Below are positions 31,401 to 42,744 of a DNA stretch of 64,000 nt, in pieces (within the stretch, counting starts at the first letter, position 1; each line of letters opens with the position of its first letter). This DNA comes from Macrosoma leucophasiata. Taxonomy: Eukaryota; Arthropoda; Insecta; Lepidoptera; Hedylidae. Both the position numbers and the translations under genes were made by a program. The stretch covers positions 14,032,001 to 14,096,000 of the forward strand of contig JAWQUS010000030.1 of NCBI GenBank assembly GCA_036365455.1, given 5' to 3'. The notes beneath the pieces were generated by a model, which had not been told where the DNA came from, ran no database searches, and saw nothing but the letters and a program-made list of their open reading frames with translations.

Positions 31401-31761
31401 AAAAACTACGCTAATTGTACCTACTGCTAAAACACTACTGTTGATATACGCAGTAGGTATACTGGTTTGCAATTTCAATTACATAAGAAATGAGTATGAA
31501 TTATTTATTCACGGAAAACTTAGGTTGGAAAAACCCGAACAGATATGGTTAGGAGACTGTGAACTAGATTTTTTTTCACACGAACTAGATTAACAATGGA
31601 TTTGCTGAACAGGACATCTTTTTGGCAGCCGTGAGACACATATTACGTGAAGGAACCTATGTATTAATTTTAGAAATTGTGTTGTCTTTTCTTCGTTTAT
31701 TGTTATCTACGTTTTATGTCTGTTTTATGCGTCTCGCTGTGTCAAATAAATGTTACTTTCT

Positions 31762-31953
31762 TCTATCTTAATATATATAAATCTCGTGTCACAATGTTTG
31801 TCCTCAATGGACTCCTAAACCACTTAACCGATTATAATAAAATTCGCACACCATGTGCAGTTTGATCCAACTTGAGAGATAGGATAGCTTACATTACGCT
31901 ATGACTAATAGGAGCAGAGCAGCGCGGGCGAAGCCGGGGCGGGCCGCTAGTAC
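31762..31953 (+). repeat. Dispersed MITE-like repeat
   Basis: ATCTCGTGTCACAATGTTTG, then AACCACTTAACCGATTATA and an ending GCGAAGCCGGGGCGGGCCGC, then TAGTAC, are typical of short moth elements that end near 'CGGGTCAGCTAG'. Confidence 0.6.
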
Positions 31954-32959
31954 ATCTATACAAATAAATAAAATTGGAGTGTCTGTTTGTAGTACTAAAA
32001 TAACCGCTTTCTATCACAGAGACATAACAACTTGGGTCTCAGGGGTGGTGGTTAAATCAGAAGGACCAAGACTGACCTACCATTCTTAGGAATCGGCACC
32101 GAATAGATAAAAACGATCTATTCCGTGGGAATCTAAAAATTTATTTAATCACTTGGAAATAATAGAATTTGCTTGTGATAGGTCAAATTTCAAAATATAA
32201 AATTAAAGCGAATAACAACTGATACGTTGATTTATATGTCAAAGTAAACAAAAATAAAATAAATAATGGTCCAAAAATACTTAATAATAAAAAAAGGTAT
32301 CAACAGAATGTTCCATACTCTCTTTAACAAACGGCAAGGTAAAATATTTGAAAGATAAATGCTAAGTAAAAGAATATGGGACATTCTTTGTCATTCACTG
32401 GCTACCCCGCAAGGGACTTGGCGTGAAGATACATACAATAAATCATATTTACATAATTAACCACGTCAAAAATATACTAATTAAGATCGCCCACGCACTG
32501 GACAATTTGTTGGTAGGTTTTACATATTAACAACATACATCAATTTGCATAGTAATACAAACAAAGAGATTAAATCGATCAATAAAGAACATACTATCTT
32601 GGAATGGTCTGATCGTTTTTCGAAAATTTATGGAGTACGATTTCCGGGGGCGGTGAAAAATGTCAAGCGGGGCGCAAATCGGCGCAATGTACTTGCATAT
32701 TCAAAAGAAAAATCAGTCTGTCATCAATAAAAGCGATAGATATTCGTGGAGACCAATTTGGTAATGTAAGTAAAAAAACGGCTGAATGGATATTCGGTGT
32801 GACTATAACTGTTGTACGTACATACATATCTACGTTGCAGTAAATATTTTTAATCGGTGGAAATGGAAAAATCTTTAGGGAACACATTATTTTATTATTT
32901 ATTTATTTATTTCAGGCAACAATTGAAAACTTAAAGTAAAACAAAAGGCCCATACAAAT
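31954..32959. other. Mixed remnants
   Basis: A scrap of repeat F (AAATAAATAAAATTGGAGTG, 31961), a 35-base scrap of the LINE 3' end (32062-32097) and a LINE tail at 32385-32440 (GGCTACCCCGCAAGGGACTT, then GGCGTGAAGATACATACA). The remainder is unassigned and AT-rich. Confidence 0.45.
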
Positions 32960-32973
32960 ATATACCTTAAAAA

Positions 32974-33521
32974 CTAACATACGAGTATATACGAGTATTT
33001 ATTTAAACTAACACTAATTGTCACGTGAAGACGGCGACGTGACACGCGGTTTGTCAGCAGGAAGTTGTCCCCGGAATTTCCGAAATAATACTGCCTGCGG
33101 CGAGAACTCCAGCGAGAATGTGTCGGGACCCTTACCAAAAGAGAATTGAAACTAACTTTATGGCGAGACTCCAACCGCACAACTCTCAGGGTGAAATTAG
33201 TCTTTATCCAGATGTAGTCGACGACATCCTCCACCTTCGTAGACCAGTGCAGTCATACAGTTAGGTCGACGGCACAGCTGGACGCAACAAGTGTTTTTGT
33301 CTGGTCGGCGCCGTACCGCGGAGGTTGCGGGGGGCGGGCTTCTTTTTCTTCCTCTTTACCACCGTGAAACCATCCTCGTTGCATTGGTCCTTACGAGGAC
33401 CCGTGACTACGGGTCCACGAATTCTCTCATTGGTCTTAGGTTTGTTCCCCATGTAAAGGCCGAAGAAGATTAGTTCGCTGTCTACGTTAGGATTTCGATG
33501 TAGATTTCTTAGATGCATAGG
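32974..33521 (-). pseudogene. LINE ORF1 (gag-like) remnant
   Basis: Two minus-strand frames continue each other. The upstream one (33518-33261) reads GFTVVKRKKKKPAPRNLRG and TAPTRQKHLLRPAVPST. The downstream one (33234-32974) reads VEDVVDYIWIKTNFTLRVVR, then LESRHKVSFNSLLVRVPTH. Together they resemble the nucleic-acid-binding ORF1 protein of insect Jockey-like LINEs. At least one frameshift lies between them (33235-33261), and the C-terminal part is scrambled. No RT ORF is adjacent. Confidence 0.7.
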
Positions 33522-33664
33522 TACATCTCACGCACTAAAGAACTGATACCTGCGTATAAAAACTAGCAGTAAACTCGATGCAAAACTACAACACAAAAAA
33601 CAAAAACAATAAAATTGTCTTTACAGAGCTCTCACCGCGTCTCCATTGTACTTTTAATACTTGA

Positions 33665-33718
33665 CTTATATTATATACTAGCTGTGCCCGCGACTTTATT
33701 CGCGTGGAATAGTGGCTT
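33665..33718 (+). repeat. MITE end abutting the minisatellite
   Basis: ACTAGCTGTGCCCGCGACTT, then TATTCGCGTGGAATAGTGG is the familiar terminus of a dispersed moth element. The minisatellite starts within or just after it, so the array probably grew inside a transposon copy. Confidence 0.65.
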
Positions 33719-36700
33719 TGGGCAGCTGGGCGTCAGGACGCTCGACGTCGCAACGCTGGGCGTCGAGTCGCTCGACGTCGGTACTCTGGGCGTCGAGACT
33801 CTGGGCGTCGAGACTCTGGGCGTCGAGACTCTGGGCGTCGAGTTCCTGGGCGTCGGACGCTTGGCGTCGGGACGCTGAACGTCGGGATGCTGGGCGTCGG
33901 GTCGCTGGGCGTCGGGACGCTTGACGTCGGGACGCTGGGCGTCGGGACGCAGGGCGTCAGAACGCTTTGCGTCGAGTCGCTCGACGTCGGTACTCTGGGC
34001 GTCGAGACTCTGGGCGTCAAAACTCTGGGCGTCGAGTTCCTGGACGCTAGGCGTCAGGACGCTGGGCGTCGGGACGCTAGGCGTCGGGACGCTGGACGTC
34101 GGGACGCTGGGCGTCGAGATGCTCGACGTCGGGACGCTGGGCGTCGGGACACTGGGTGTCGGGACACTGGAAGTCGGGACGCTGGGCGTCGGAATGCTGG
34201 GCGTCGGGACGCTGGGCGTCGGGACGCTGGGCGTCGGGACGCTGGGCGTCGGGACGCTGGGCGTCGGGACGCTGGGCGTCGGACGCTAGGGGTCGGGACG
34301 CTGGGCGTCGAGATGCTGGGCGTCGGGACGCTGGGCGTCGGGATGCTGGGCGTCGGGACGCTGGGCGTCGGGACGCTGGGCGTCGGGACGCTGGGCGTCG
34401 GGACGCTGGGCGTCGGGACGCTGGGCGTCGGGACGCTGGGCGTCGGGACGCTGGGCGTCGGGCAGCTGGGCGTTGGGACGCTGGGCGTTGGGACGCTGGG
34501 CGTCGGGAAGCTGGGCGTCGGGACGCTGGGCGTCAGGATGCTGGGCGTCGGGATGCTGGGCGTCGAGACGCTGGGCGTCTGGACGCTGGGCGTTAGGACG
34601 CTAGGTGTCGGGACGCTGGGCGTCGAGATGCTGGGCGTCGGGATGCTGGGCGTCGGGACGCTGGGCGTCGGGACGCTGGGCGTCAGGACGCTGGGCGTCG
34701 AAACGCTCATCAACGGGACTCTGGGCGTCGGGACGCTGGGCGTCGGACGCTAGGCGTCGTGACGCTGGGCGTCGGGACGCTGGGCGTCGAGACGCTCATC
34801 AACGGGACGCTGTGCGTCGAGGCGCTTGACGTCGGGACGCTGGGCGTCGGGACGCTGGGCGTCGGGACGCTGGGCGTCGGGACGCTGGGCATCGGGCAGC
34901 TGGGCGTTGGGACGCTGGGCGTTGGGACGCTGGGCGTCGGGAAGCTGGGCGTCGGGACGCTGGGCGTCAGGATGCTGGGCGTCGGGACGCTGGGCGTCGA
35001 GACGCTGGGCGTCGAAACGCTCATCAACGGGACTCTGGGCGTCGGGACGCTGGGCGTCGGACGCTAGGCGTCGTGACGCTGGGCGTCGTGACGCTGGGCG
35101 TCGGGACGCTGGGCGTCGGGACGCTGGGCGTCGGGACGCTGGGCGTCGGGACGCTGGGCGTCGGGACGCTGGGCGTCGGGACGCTGGGCGTCGGGACGCT
35201 GGGCGCCGGGACGCTGGGCGTCGGGACGCTGGGCGTCGGGACGCTGGGCGTCGGGACGCTGGGCGTCGGGACGCTGGGCGTCGGGACGCTGGGCGTCGGG
35301 ACGCTGGGCGTCGGGACGCTGGGCGTCGGGACGCTGGGCGTCGGGACGCTGGGCGTCGGACGCTAGGTGTCGGGACGCTGGGCGTCGAGATGCTGGGCGT
35401 CGGGACGCTGGGCGTCGGGATGCTGGGCGTCGGGACGCTGGGCGTCGAGACGCTGGGCGTCGAGACGCTCATCAACGGGACGCTGTGCGTCGGGACGCTT
35501 AACGTCAGGACGCTGGGCGTCGGGATGGTGGGCGTCGGGACGCTGGGCGTCGGGACGCTGGGCGTCGGGACTCTGGGCGTTGGGACGCTAGGTGTCGGGA
35601 CGCTGGGCGTCCAGATGCTGGGCGTCGAGACGCTCATCAACGGGACGCTGGGCGTCGGGACGCTGGGCGTCGGGACGCTGGGCGTCGGGACGCTGGGCGT
35701 CGGGACGCTGGGCGTCGGGACGCTGGGCGTCGGGACGCTGGGCGTCGGGACGCTGGGCGTCGGGATGCCCGTCGTCGAGACGCTGGGCGTCGGGACGCAG
35801 GGCGTCAGAACGCTTTGCGTCGAGTCGCTCGACGTCGGTACTCTGGGCGTCGAGACTCTGGGCGTCAAAACTCTGGGCGTCGAGTTCCTGGACGCTAGGC
35901 GTCAGGACGCTGGGCGTCGGGACGCTAGGCGTCGGGACGCTGGACGTCGGGACGCTGGGCGTCGAGATGCTCGACGTCGGGACGCTGGGCGTCGGGACAC
36001 TGGGTGTCGGGACACTGGAAGTCGGGACGCTGGGCGTCGGAACGCTGGGCGTCGGGACGCTGGGCGTCGGGACGCTGGGCGTCGGGACGCTGGGCGTCGG
36101 GACGCTGGGCGTCGGACGCTAGGGGTCGGGACGCTGGGCGTCGAGATGCTGGGCGTCGGGACGCTGGGCGTCGGGATGCTGGGCGTCGGGACGCTGGGCG
36201 TCGGGACGCTGGGCGTCGGGACGCTGGGCGTCGGGACGCTGGGCGTCGGGCAGCTGGGCGTTGGGACGCTGGGCGTTGGGACGCTGGGCGTCGGGAAGCT
36301 GGGCGTCGGGACGCTGGGCGTCAGGATGCTGGGCGTCGGGATGCTGGGCGTTGAGACGCTGGGCGTCTGGACGCTGGGCGTTAGGACGCTAGGTGTCGGG
36401 ACGCTGGGCGTCGAGATGCTGGGCGTCGGGACGCTGGGCGTCGGGACGCTGGGCGTCGGGACGCTGGGCGTCGGGACGCTGGGCGTCGGGACGCTGGGCG
36501 TCGGGACGCTGGGCGTCGGGACGCTGGGCGTCGGGACGCTGGGCGTCGGGACGCTGGGCGTCGGGACGCTGGGCGTCGGGACGCTGGGCGTCGGGACGCT
36601 GGGCGTCGGGACGCTGGGCGTCGGGACGCTGGGCGTCGGACGCTAGGTGTCGGGACGCTGGGCGTCGAGATGCTGGGCGTCGGGACGCTGGGCGTCGGGA

Positions 36701-37242
36701 CGCTGGGCGTCGGGACGCTGGGCGTCGAGACGCTGGGCGTCGAGACGCTCATCAACGGGACGCTGTGCGTCGGGACGCTTGACGTCAGGACGCTGGGCGT
36801 CGGGACGCTGGGCATCGGGATGCTGGGCGTCGGGACGCTGGGCGTAGGGAAGCTGGGCGTCGGGATGGTGGGCGTCGGGACGCTGGGCGTCGGGACGCTG
36901 GGCGTCGGGACGCTGGGCGTCGGGACTCTGGGCGTTGGGACGCTAGGTGTCGGGACGCTGGGCGTCCAGATGCTGGGCGTCGAGACGCTCATCAACGGGA
37001 CGCTGGGCGTCGGGACGCTGGGCGTAGGGACGCTGGGCGTCGGGACGCTGGGCGCCGGGACGCTGGGCGTCGGGACGCTGGGCGTCGGGACGCTAGGCGT
37101 CGGGACGCTGGGCGTCGGGACGCTGGGCGTCGGGACGCTGGGCGTCGGGACGCTGGGCGTCGGGATGCCCGTCGTCGAGACGCTGGGCGTCGGGACGCTG
37201 GACGTCGGGACTCTCGACATCGAAGCGCTGGGCGTTCGCAAA
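33719..37242. repeat. 15-bp minisatellite array, about 3.5 kb
   Basis: The unit is GGGACGCTGGGCGTC with frequent variants (GAGATGCTGGGCGTC, GGAAGCTGGGCGTC, a 14-base GGACGCTAGGCGTC, and longer units containing CTCATCAACGGGAC). The length corresponds to roughly 230 units. Inside each unit GACGC and GCGTC are reverse complements around TGG, so either strand can fold into serial 5-bp hairpins. Each unit has three CpGs. No unit phase contains a stop, so frames read (GTLGV)n, (GRWAS)n and (DAGRR)n on plus, and (TPSVP)n, (RPASR)n and (DAQRP)n on minus, the longest being 606 codons (34826-36646). I treat all of these as repeat artefacts: there is no signal peptide, splice context or flanking coding sequence. 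Confidence 0.95.
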
Positions 37243-37749
37243 ACTACTGCCGCTGTGCAATCGCCGTACCATCATACCATCTATGGATTGCCTAATCAAA
37301 ATATATTTTTATTTCTCGTCGTGAACAGTTGACACAGGCATTTAAAGTTTAGTAACTGAAGCCTTTTACCACTTGATCCACAATGATAAAGAATGATTAT
37401 TGTGTAATGAATGCACATCTTTCGGTATGGAAGAATGCGAGTTAAAAAAACTGTAAAATCCTAAGGCAAACACTCAGAGGGCCATTGTCTTTAAAGAGCT
37501 CTCAGTACGGGTTCATTGTTTACAGCATTGTGTTCTTCCGTGAATACTTTTTCATTCATAATAATAGTATAGGTACTCGTGTGTGTTATATTTAGGTTCC
37601 GATGAACTAAGTATTATTCACTACATATTTTGTACGGGTTGAATGGTTGCGTTAGCAATTTAGGTGTTATTTTCAAACACATTCGAATGTGAAAATTGTT
37701 AAAAAAATATGTATTTTCTTATAAACTGGTAGCTATGAACATATTTTGA
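37243..37749. other. Unassigned sequence
   Basis: Ordinary AT-rich sequence follows the array. No gene or recognised repeat is visible. Confidence 0.35.
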
Positions 37750-37990
37750 TAGGCATTACATGCAAGTAAGGTTGCCAGGCGTCCGGATAAAGCCGGAAAT
37801 AGTTAGGCCTTTTGGATGCATGTCCGGTCAAAATATACGGTATTTGACTTTTGTTAGGCTTATTACATTTCTTAAGCGAGCGTGCGCCGAGCACAACCGA
37901 ACGCTTCTACCGCCGGTGTCCGGCCATTTTATCCAAATGTCCGGTTAAAACTTGATAGTTTGTCCGGCTAATAGGTTTAGCGACCTGTTA
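37750..37990. repeat. TGTCCGG-rich segment
   Basis: GTCCGGATAAAGCCGG at the left and CAAATGTCCGGTTAAAAC plus TTTGTCCGGCTAATA at the right bracket a GC-richer core. The repeated TCCGG motif suggests a repeat or LTR fragment that I cannot name. Confidence 0.35.
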
Positions 37991-38014
37991 ACCACAACAA
38001 GACGTGTTTGCTTA

Positions 38015-38340
38015 TGTATGCCTCGGTAGCCTAGTGGTAGCAGGCCACTACTACTACGCTGAGGTCCTAGGTTCGATTCCCGGGTAGGGGGTTTTCAGAC
38101 ATAATAGTGTGAAGTCTTTTATCTCTGGTTCCATTGGGATTTTTTCATTTTTTGGAAATTTCCCAGTACCTCGAAGTTTGGTAATGTGCCCGGAGATATC
38201 AACAGGCTCGTCACCTGTTACATGGGCCAAAAACGTAACCGACGAACCGTGGGTGTTTGCATGTATACTTGAATGCATGCATTTGCCTCTGCCTACCCCT
38301 CGGGGAATACAAGCGTGTAGTTACGTTACGTTACGATTAT
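38015..38340 (+). repeat. SINE-B, full-length tRNA-headed copy
   Basis: TCGGTAGCCTAGTGGTAGCA gives the A box and TAGGTTCGATTCCCGGGTAG the B box. The body contains GAAGTTTGGTAATGTGCCCG, TCACCTGTTACATGGGCC and the tail CTCGGGGAATACAAGCGTG. Confidence 0.85.
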
Positions 38341-38499
38341 GTAAGTATGAAATTTGATAAAAAGATTAAAACAATGTTTCATTCGCTAAACAAATAAGTG
38401 AAGGTCGACCTACATTCGAATCTCAAACTATTAAGTTAGTACTAAATGTCAAATGCGTGTCATATTAAACTGCTAATAAGAAAAGACGATTCTTCTGTA

Positions 38500-38812
38500 T
38501 GTTTGTATGTATGTATCTTCACGCCAGGTCCCTAACGGGGTAGGCAGAGTGTGTAGAGCGCCAGATATCCCGGTTGTGACAAACATCTCGTGCCTCGTCT
38601 ACTTTCATCATTCTCTTCATACATGCACGCCGATTCCTAAGACTTTTGATCCCACCATCAGACAGAACTCTACCTATTTGGTCATGGTAGGTCAGTCTTG
38701 GTCTTCCTGGGCCTCTGCAACCATCCACATTCGCATTGTATATCTGTTTAGTCATTCGCTCATTTGACATTCTTTCTATATGCCCGAACCATCAGAGCAT
38801 GCCTTTTGTAGA
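38500..38812 (-). repeat. LINE 3'-end fragment, long copy
   Basis: The minus-strand frame runs SNERMTKQIYNANVDG, GPGRPRLTYHDQIGRVLSDG and SLRNRRACMKRMMKV, then the tail with GGCGTGAAGATACATACAT. It is one of the best preserved copies. Confidence 0.85.
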
Positions 38813-39067
38813 TAAGAGAAATCTAGCATAAATCAACTAATTAATTAACTTTCTACCGAGGTTTAAGTGTTTCTAGAAAATATATTAATAAATAAATAAA
38901 AATAATTCGCAAACTAGATCTTTTAATCCGTATGCGAGATACGTCAAGTATTCTACAACAAGCCCTCGACTATTACGGCGGGAGGAAAATAACGATTCTA
39001 TTTTAATTAACCATCCAATTATCTAGCCTAGTTGAGTGGCTAAATTAACACGTTTGCATTGGTTGGA

Positions 39068-39395
39068 TATAAGGGTATATGTATGTATGTATCTACACGC
39101 CAGGTCCCTAACGGGGTAGGCAGAGAGTGAAGAGCGCCAGATATCGCGGTCCTGACATACCTCTCGTGCCTCGTCTTCCTTCATCATTCTCTTACATGGA
39201 CGCCGTTTTCTAAGACTTTTGACCCCACTATCAGACAGAACTCGACCTATTTGGTCATGGTAGGTCAGTCTTGGTCTTTCTGGGCATCTGTAACCATCCA
39301 CATTCGCATTGTATATCTGTTTAGTCATTCGCTCATTCGACATTCTTTCTATATGCCCGAACCATCGAAGCACGCCTTTTTTTCATTTTTACACC
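39068..39395 (-). repeat. LINE 3'-end fragment, long copy
   Basis: This copy extends slightly further 5' and reads MLRWFGHIERMSNERMTKQI, the hallmark tail following an insect LINE reverse transcriptase. It lies in the same orientation as the copy at 38500, 0.26 kb away. Confidence 0.85.
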
Positions 39396-39659
39396 GATAC
39401 TATCATTCACACAAAGCCTCTTTCTTACATCTTCATTACGAACGCGATCGGTGAGTGATATACCGCAGATCTTGCGCAAAGATGTTCTTTTATCAAAGAT
39501 AAAAGGGTAAACCAAGTTATATGGTTGTATTTTGAAAGAAATAAATAAGCGGATTTAATTTATACTTTTCTAGCAATTTCCTACATTTCCACCTTCGTTA
39601 ATGTTGATCGCGATCTCTTGGTATATTTGTAGAAAGATTTATATTTTATAAAAGGGTAT

Positions 39660-40032
39660 TTTTTATGTATGGTGGCAAACAAGCATGCAGTTTACATTGA
39701 TGTTAAGTCATGACTGCAGCCTTTAGACACCCACACATAGAGATCAAAATGCTGATGCGTTACCACCCCTGAGACCTCATTTGACATGTCTCTGTGATAA
39801 TTATTATAGGGCCATACAATACCTTATATTACCTTATATACCCAGGTATTATTTTATAATACCTGTAATTTACGGCACAGAGTCATAACACCTTAGGCCT
39901 CAGGAGTGGTAACGCATCTACATTTTGACCTTGGTCTTTGTGTGGGTGTCTATAGGCTGCAGTCATCACTTAACATCAATGTGAACTTTATGCTTGTTTG
40001 CCACTTCCACTTAATAAAAAAAAAAAAAATTG
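39660..40032. repeat. Inverted pair of SINE-A copies
   Basis: 39660-39830 reads GGCAAACAAGCATGCAGTTT to ATTATAGGGCCATACAATAC (minus sense). 39865-40032 reads CGGCACAGAGTCATAACACC to CTTGTTTGCCACTTCCACTT, then an A run (plus sense). The junction holds TACCTTATATTACCTTATA repeats. Confidence 0.75.
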
Positions 40033-40134
40033 TTGCATTTTTTTGGGAACTCTATTTTTTTCCTACGTTTAGAAGGTAACAAGCAAGCTTGCACTTGATA
40101 TGGATGGATGGCGGGCAACAGCTAGATATTATTA

Positions 40135-40317
40135 ATAACTAGCTGTTGCCCGCGACTTCGCCCGAGTGGATATCGAAAAGTGGACAATGTTCTTTCTCAA
40201 TATCAGCTCTATCTCTGTACCAAATTTCATTAAAATCGGTTCAGTCGTTTGGACGTGAAAAGGTAACAGACAGACAGACAGGGTTACTTTCGCATTTATA
40301 ATATTATAGTAGGGATC
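40135..40317 (+). repeat. Dispersed repeat E, copy 2
   Basis: AACTAGCTGTTGCCCGCGAC to CGCATTTATAATATTATAGT. The interior AAAATCGGTTCAGTCGTTTG is identical to that of copy 1 at 19755. Confidence 0.85.
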
Positions 40318-40794
40318 AATCATAAACCATAAACCTTTCTGAATCACATCGTGTTTGTGAAATTCAACTTTTTAAGGTAATCACCCCTTTTTACCACCAG
40401 TAATTGTATATTCGTTGTTTGTTGGATGTTAAATGATATCGTAGGTTAATACGAACTTACTTATGTAGTTGCAAAATACAGTTATCGCGGTTAGTGAACC
40501 TGTTTTCGAGTGATCTAGAAATAACAAGTGTAATTACCTATTTCCTGCTTGCATATAGGTATTTCGTGTTTAGGTATTATTTATAAATAGCTGCGGAATG
40601 CTTCGTTCTGCTATACATTAAATTTTATATAATAATAATCCTCGACACGGCACGAATAGTGAGGAGGTTCCTTTCTCTGCGTCCCTAATCACCGGTAGCT
40701 TGGGCCCTGTTCTCGCTGCCGGCAACAAGCAATTTTTTATTTTTTTATTTTTATATATGTTAAAAAAATATTTAATTACTTTTAAAATAAATGA

Positions 40795-40985
40795 GTGGTA
40801 TATTAATAATAATAATGGCAACCCTTTATACGTCCCACTGCTGGGCATGATTCTCTCTCTTTTTGGGGGAGGACTGGAGCTTACTCCACCATGCTGCTCC
40901 AATGCGGATTGGTGGATATACGGGTTAGTGGCCAACCCGGTGTCGGATGTTTTCAAACCGCCCATAAGGCGTCCGCCAGGTTTAA
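40795..40985 (-). repeat. Family C fragment
   Basis: AATAATAATGGCAACCCTTT, CGTCCCACTGCTGGGCATGA and CCGGTGTCGGATGTTTTCAA are the reverse complement of the family's right half. It is joined directly to a MITE at 40986. Confidence 0.8.
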
Positions 40986-41275
40986 CACCGGAGGGGAGTA
41001 GCCATATGCAGGCTTTCCCCTCTGTCAAAGTACAAACCCAAGTGGTCCTATACCTGTCGCCTAGATGTTTAAATGTGTGCGTGAAATTGTTTCTGTATTT
41101 CGTTAAAGTCAAGGTGTGAATTTCGTAGTAATAGACGATTTTTGTAGTGTGCATGTATGTCGCATGCATTTCCCCCCGAAAAAATGACAGACTGTTTTGC
41201 ATCGGTAATACACGCTATGGCTACTCCCCTCCGGTCCGCCGCGACCGGTGGGCCGCGTTGCTCTATGACTGTGTA
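40986..41275 (+). mobile_element. GGAGGGGAGTAGCC family MITE, most complete copy
   Basis: CCGGAGGGGAGTAGCCATA at 40988 is inverted as TATGGCTACTCCCCTCCGG ending at 41234. The right end continues TCCGCCGCGACCGGTGGGCC, then GCGTTGCTCT as in 25575. The body has ATAGACGATTTTTGTAGTGT and CATTTCCCCCCG. No transposase. Relatives: 25575-25722, 27900-27990, 50165-50500. Confidence 0.8.
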
Positions 41276-41319
41276 GATCGCTTACGATCTACGCCACCCG
41301 CGGGGCTATGCATGCGCGC

Positions 41320-41440
41320 TTCAACATGATAGTGGTGAACACTAAAATTAGACGGCAGATAGATTAGGTAATGCGGTAGTGCCTACGCCCTCGTGTCTCT
41401 AGAGTCTAGAGTCTCTACACTGGAACACTTCCAACAGTCA
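41320..41440 (+). repeat. SINE-A-related fragment, diverged subtype
   Basis: TGATAGTGGTGAACACTAAA, GGCAGATAGATTAGGTAATG and GTGCCTACGCCCTCG match the subtype at 30950. A TCTAGAGTC duplication is inserted near 41398. Confidence 0.6.
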
Positions 41441-41684
41441 TCCGAAATTCCTTCTACAATTTCTACACACACACTAATAACATAATTGAACCCTCGTTAA
41501 CTCATCACACCAATTCTCACCGCATCACTCAAGGGAAACCCTAGTTAATCGAAGTTGTAATGGGTTCGCGGGTGGATAAAATATAATTTTATGTTTGTTA
41601 AACAACTTACCTTCTTACTTCCGTCTTGAGTCATCTGGATATAACGCACAAATAAATAAAATTAAACCCGCTTTTAACTAAATG

Positions 41685-42035
41685 CGCATGGGCCAGTGGC
41701 TGGTGTAGATTGGAAGCGATCCATTAGTTAAGCGAAACGGGCGCGGTCGTGTGATGGGTGACCGCTAGTGGCAAATTAAAATGCACGTTTCCGTGCTTCA
41801 GAGGGCACGTTAAGCCGTCGGTACCGGTTGCTATCGATAGATAGCAGTTGTTAAACCTTGTCGGAGGCCTTATATGCGGTGTGAAAACATCCGACAACGG
41901 GTTGGCCACTAACCCTTGTCTCCACCTAACCGCATTGTAGCAGCGTGGTGGAGTAAGCTCCAGGCCTCCTCCCAAAAAGGGAGAGTCTCGTGCCCAGCAG
42001 TGGGACGTATCAAGAGTTGCCATTATTATTATTAC
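41685..42035 (+). repeat. Family C repeat, near-complete copy
   Basis: From GCGCATGGGCCAGTGGCTGG to GCCCAGCAGTGGGACGTATC, then ATTATTATTA, in the same order as 8812-9150. Confidence 0.8.
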
Positions 42036-42744
42036 ATGTACCTACACGGTACCAAATCATTTTTTTTTCCAATTTCTTGTCTGTCTGTCTCTCTGTCTGC
42101 CTGAGTGTGGGACCGATCTTAACCGGTTTTGCTCAATATTAATAAGTATACTATTAAAATGATTTTCTTTTATAGATTATGGTATTCATGTTGTTGGTTC
42201 TCTTTGTGCGCTAGTTCGACTCGCACTGGGCCAGTTTAATTTTTTTATATTATGTACGTTTTCACTTATCGTCAGTTGGAATTTAGGCCTATTTACCATT
42301 CATGACATACAAAAACAAAACTCGATCTATTCCTCCGCGAAAATACAGACAAAGCATTCTTTTTTTCATGGTAATATATGTGTTTATTTAAGCTGAGTTA
42401 TCATTTTATGCTAAGTTTCTAACCGATCGAGTTTATAGCCATTTTGTATCTCTGCATAGATTATGTATAATTTTGTTATGACACATTTTCCTTAAGCCGT
42501 ATCTGTTTTTGCGCATTCGAATATAAACGTTCGCCGTAAAACCACAATCAATGATATGTTTTCGGTAATTTTAACATAGTAATAACCAGGGATATATAAA
42601 ATATTATTTAATCAAATAAAAAAACCGGCCTAGTGCGTGTTGGAACTAAGACCGAAGATTCCGTGGGAAGTGGTAGCAATGTAGATTGATTTAACAAATG
42701 TTTTTTTTTTTGGTTATTACTAATGTGTAGGTAAACAACTATTA
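42036..42744. other. Unassigned sequence with foldback scraps
   Basis: GTCTGTCTGTCTCTCTGTCTG at 42080, and AAAAAAACCGGCCTAGTGCG at 42620 as a worn end of the AAACCGGCCAAGTGC family. No gene. Confidence 0.4.

Noticed and set aside
34826..36646. 606-codon open frame and about 20 other long frames in the 33.7-37.2 kb array, resembling silk-, collagen- or antifreeze-like repeat proteins
   Set aside because: Every frame of the 15-bp unit is open on both strands, frame changes follow 14-base units, and there is no signal peptide, promoter or flanking coding sequence. They are explained by the minisatellite.
33719..37242. CRISPR array
   Set aside because: Units are contiguous with no unique spacers, and the setting is an insect nuclear genome.
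40618..41202. 194-codon minus-strand frame
   Set aside because: It runs through a family C fragment and a MITE, and contains repeat-derived text only.
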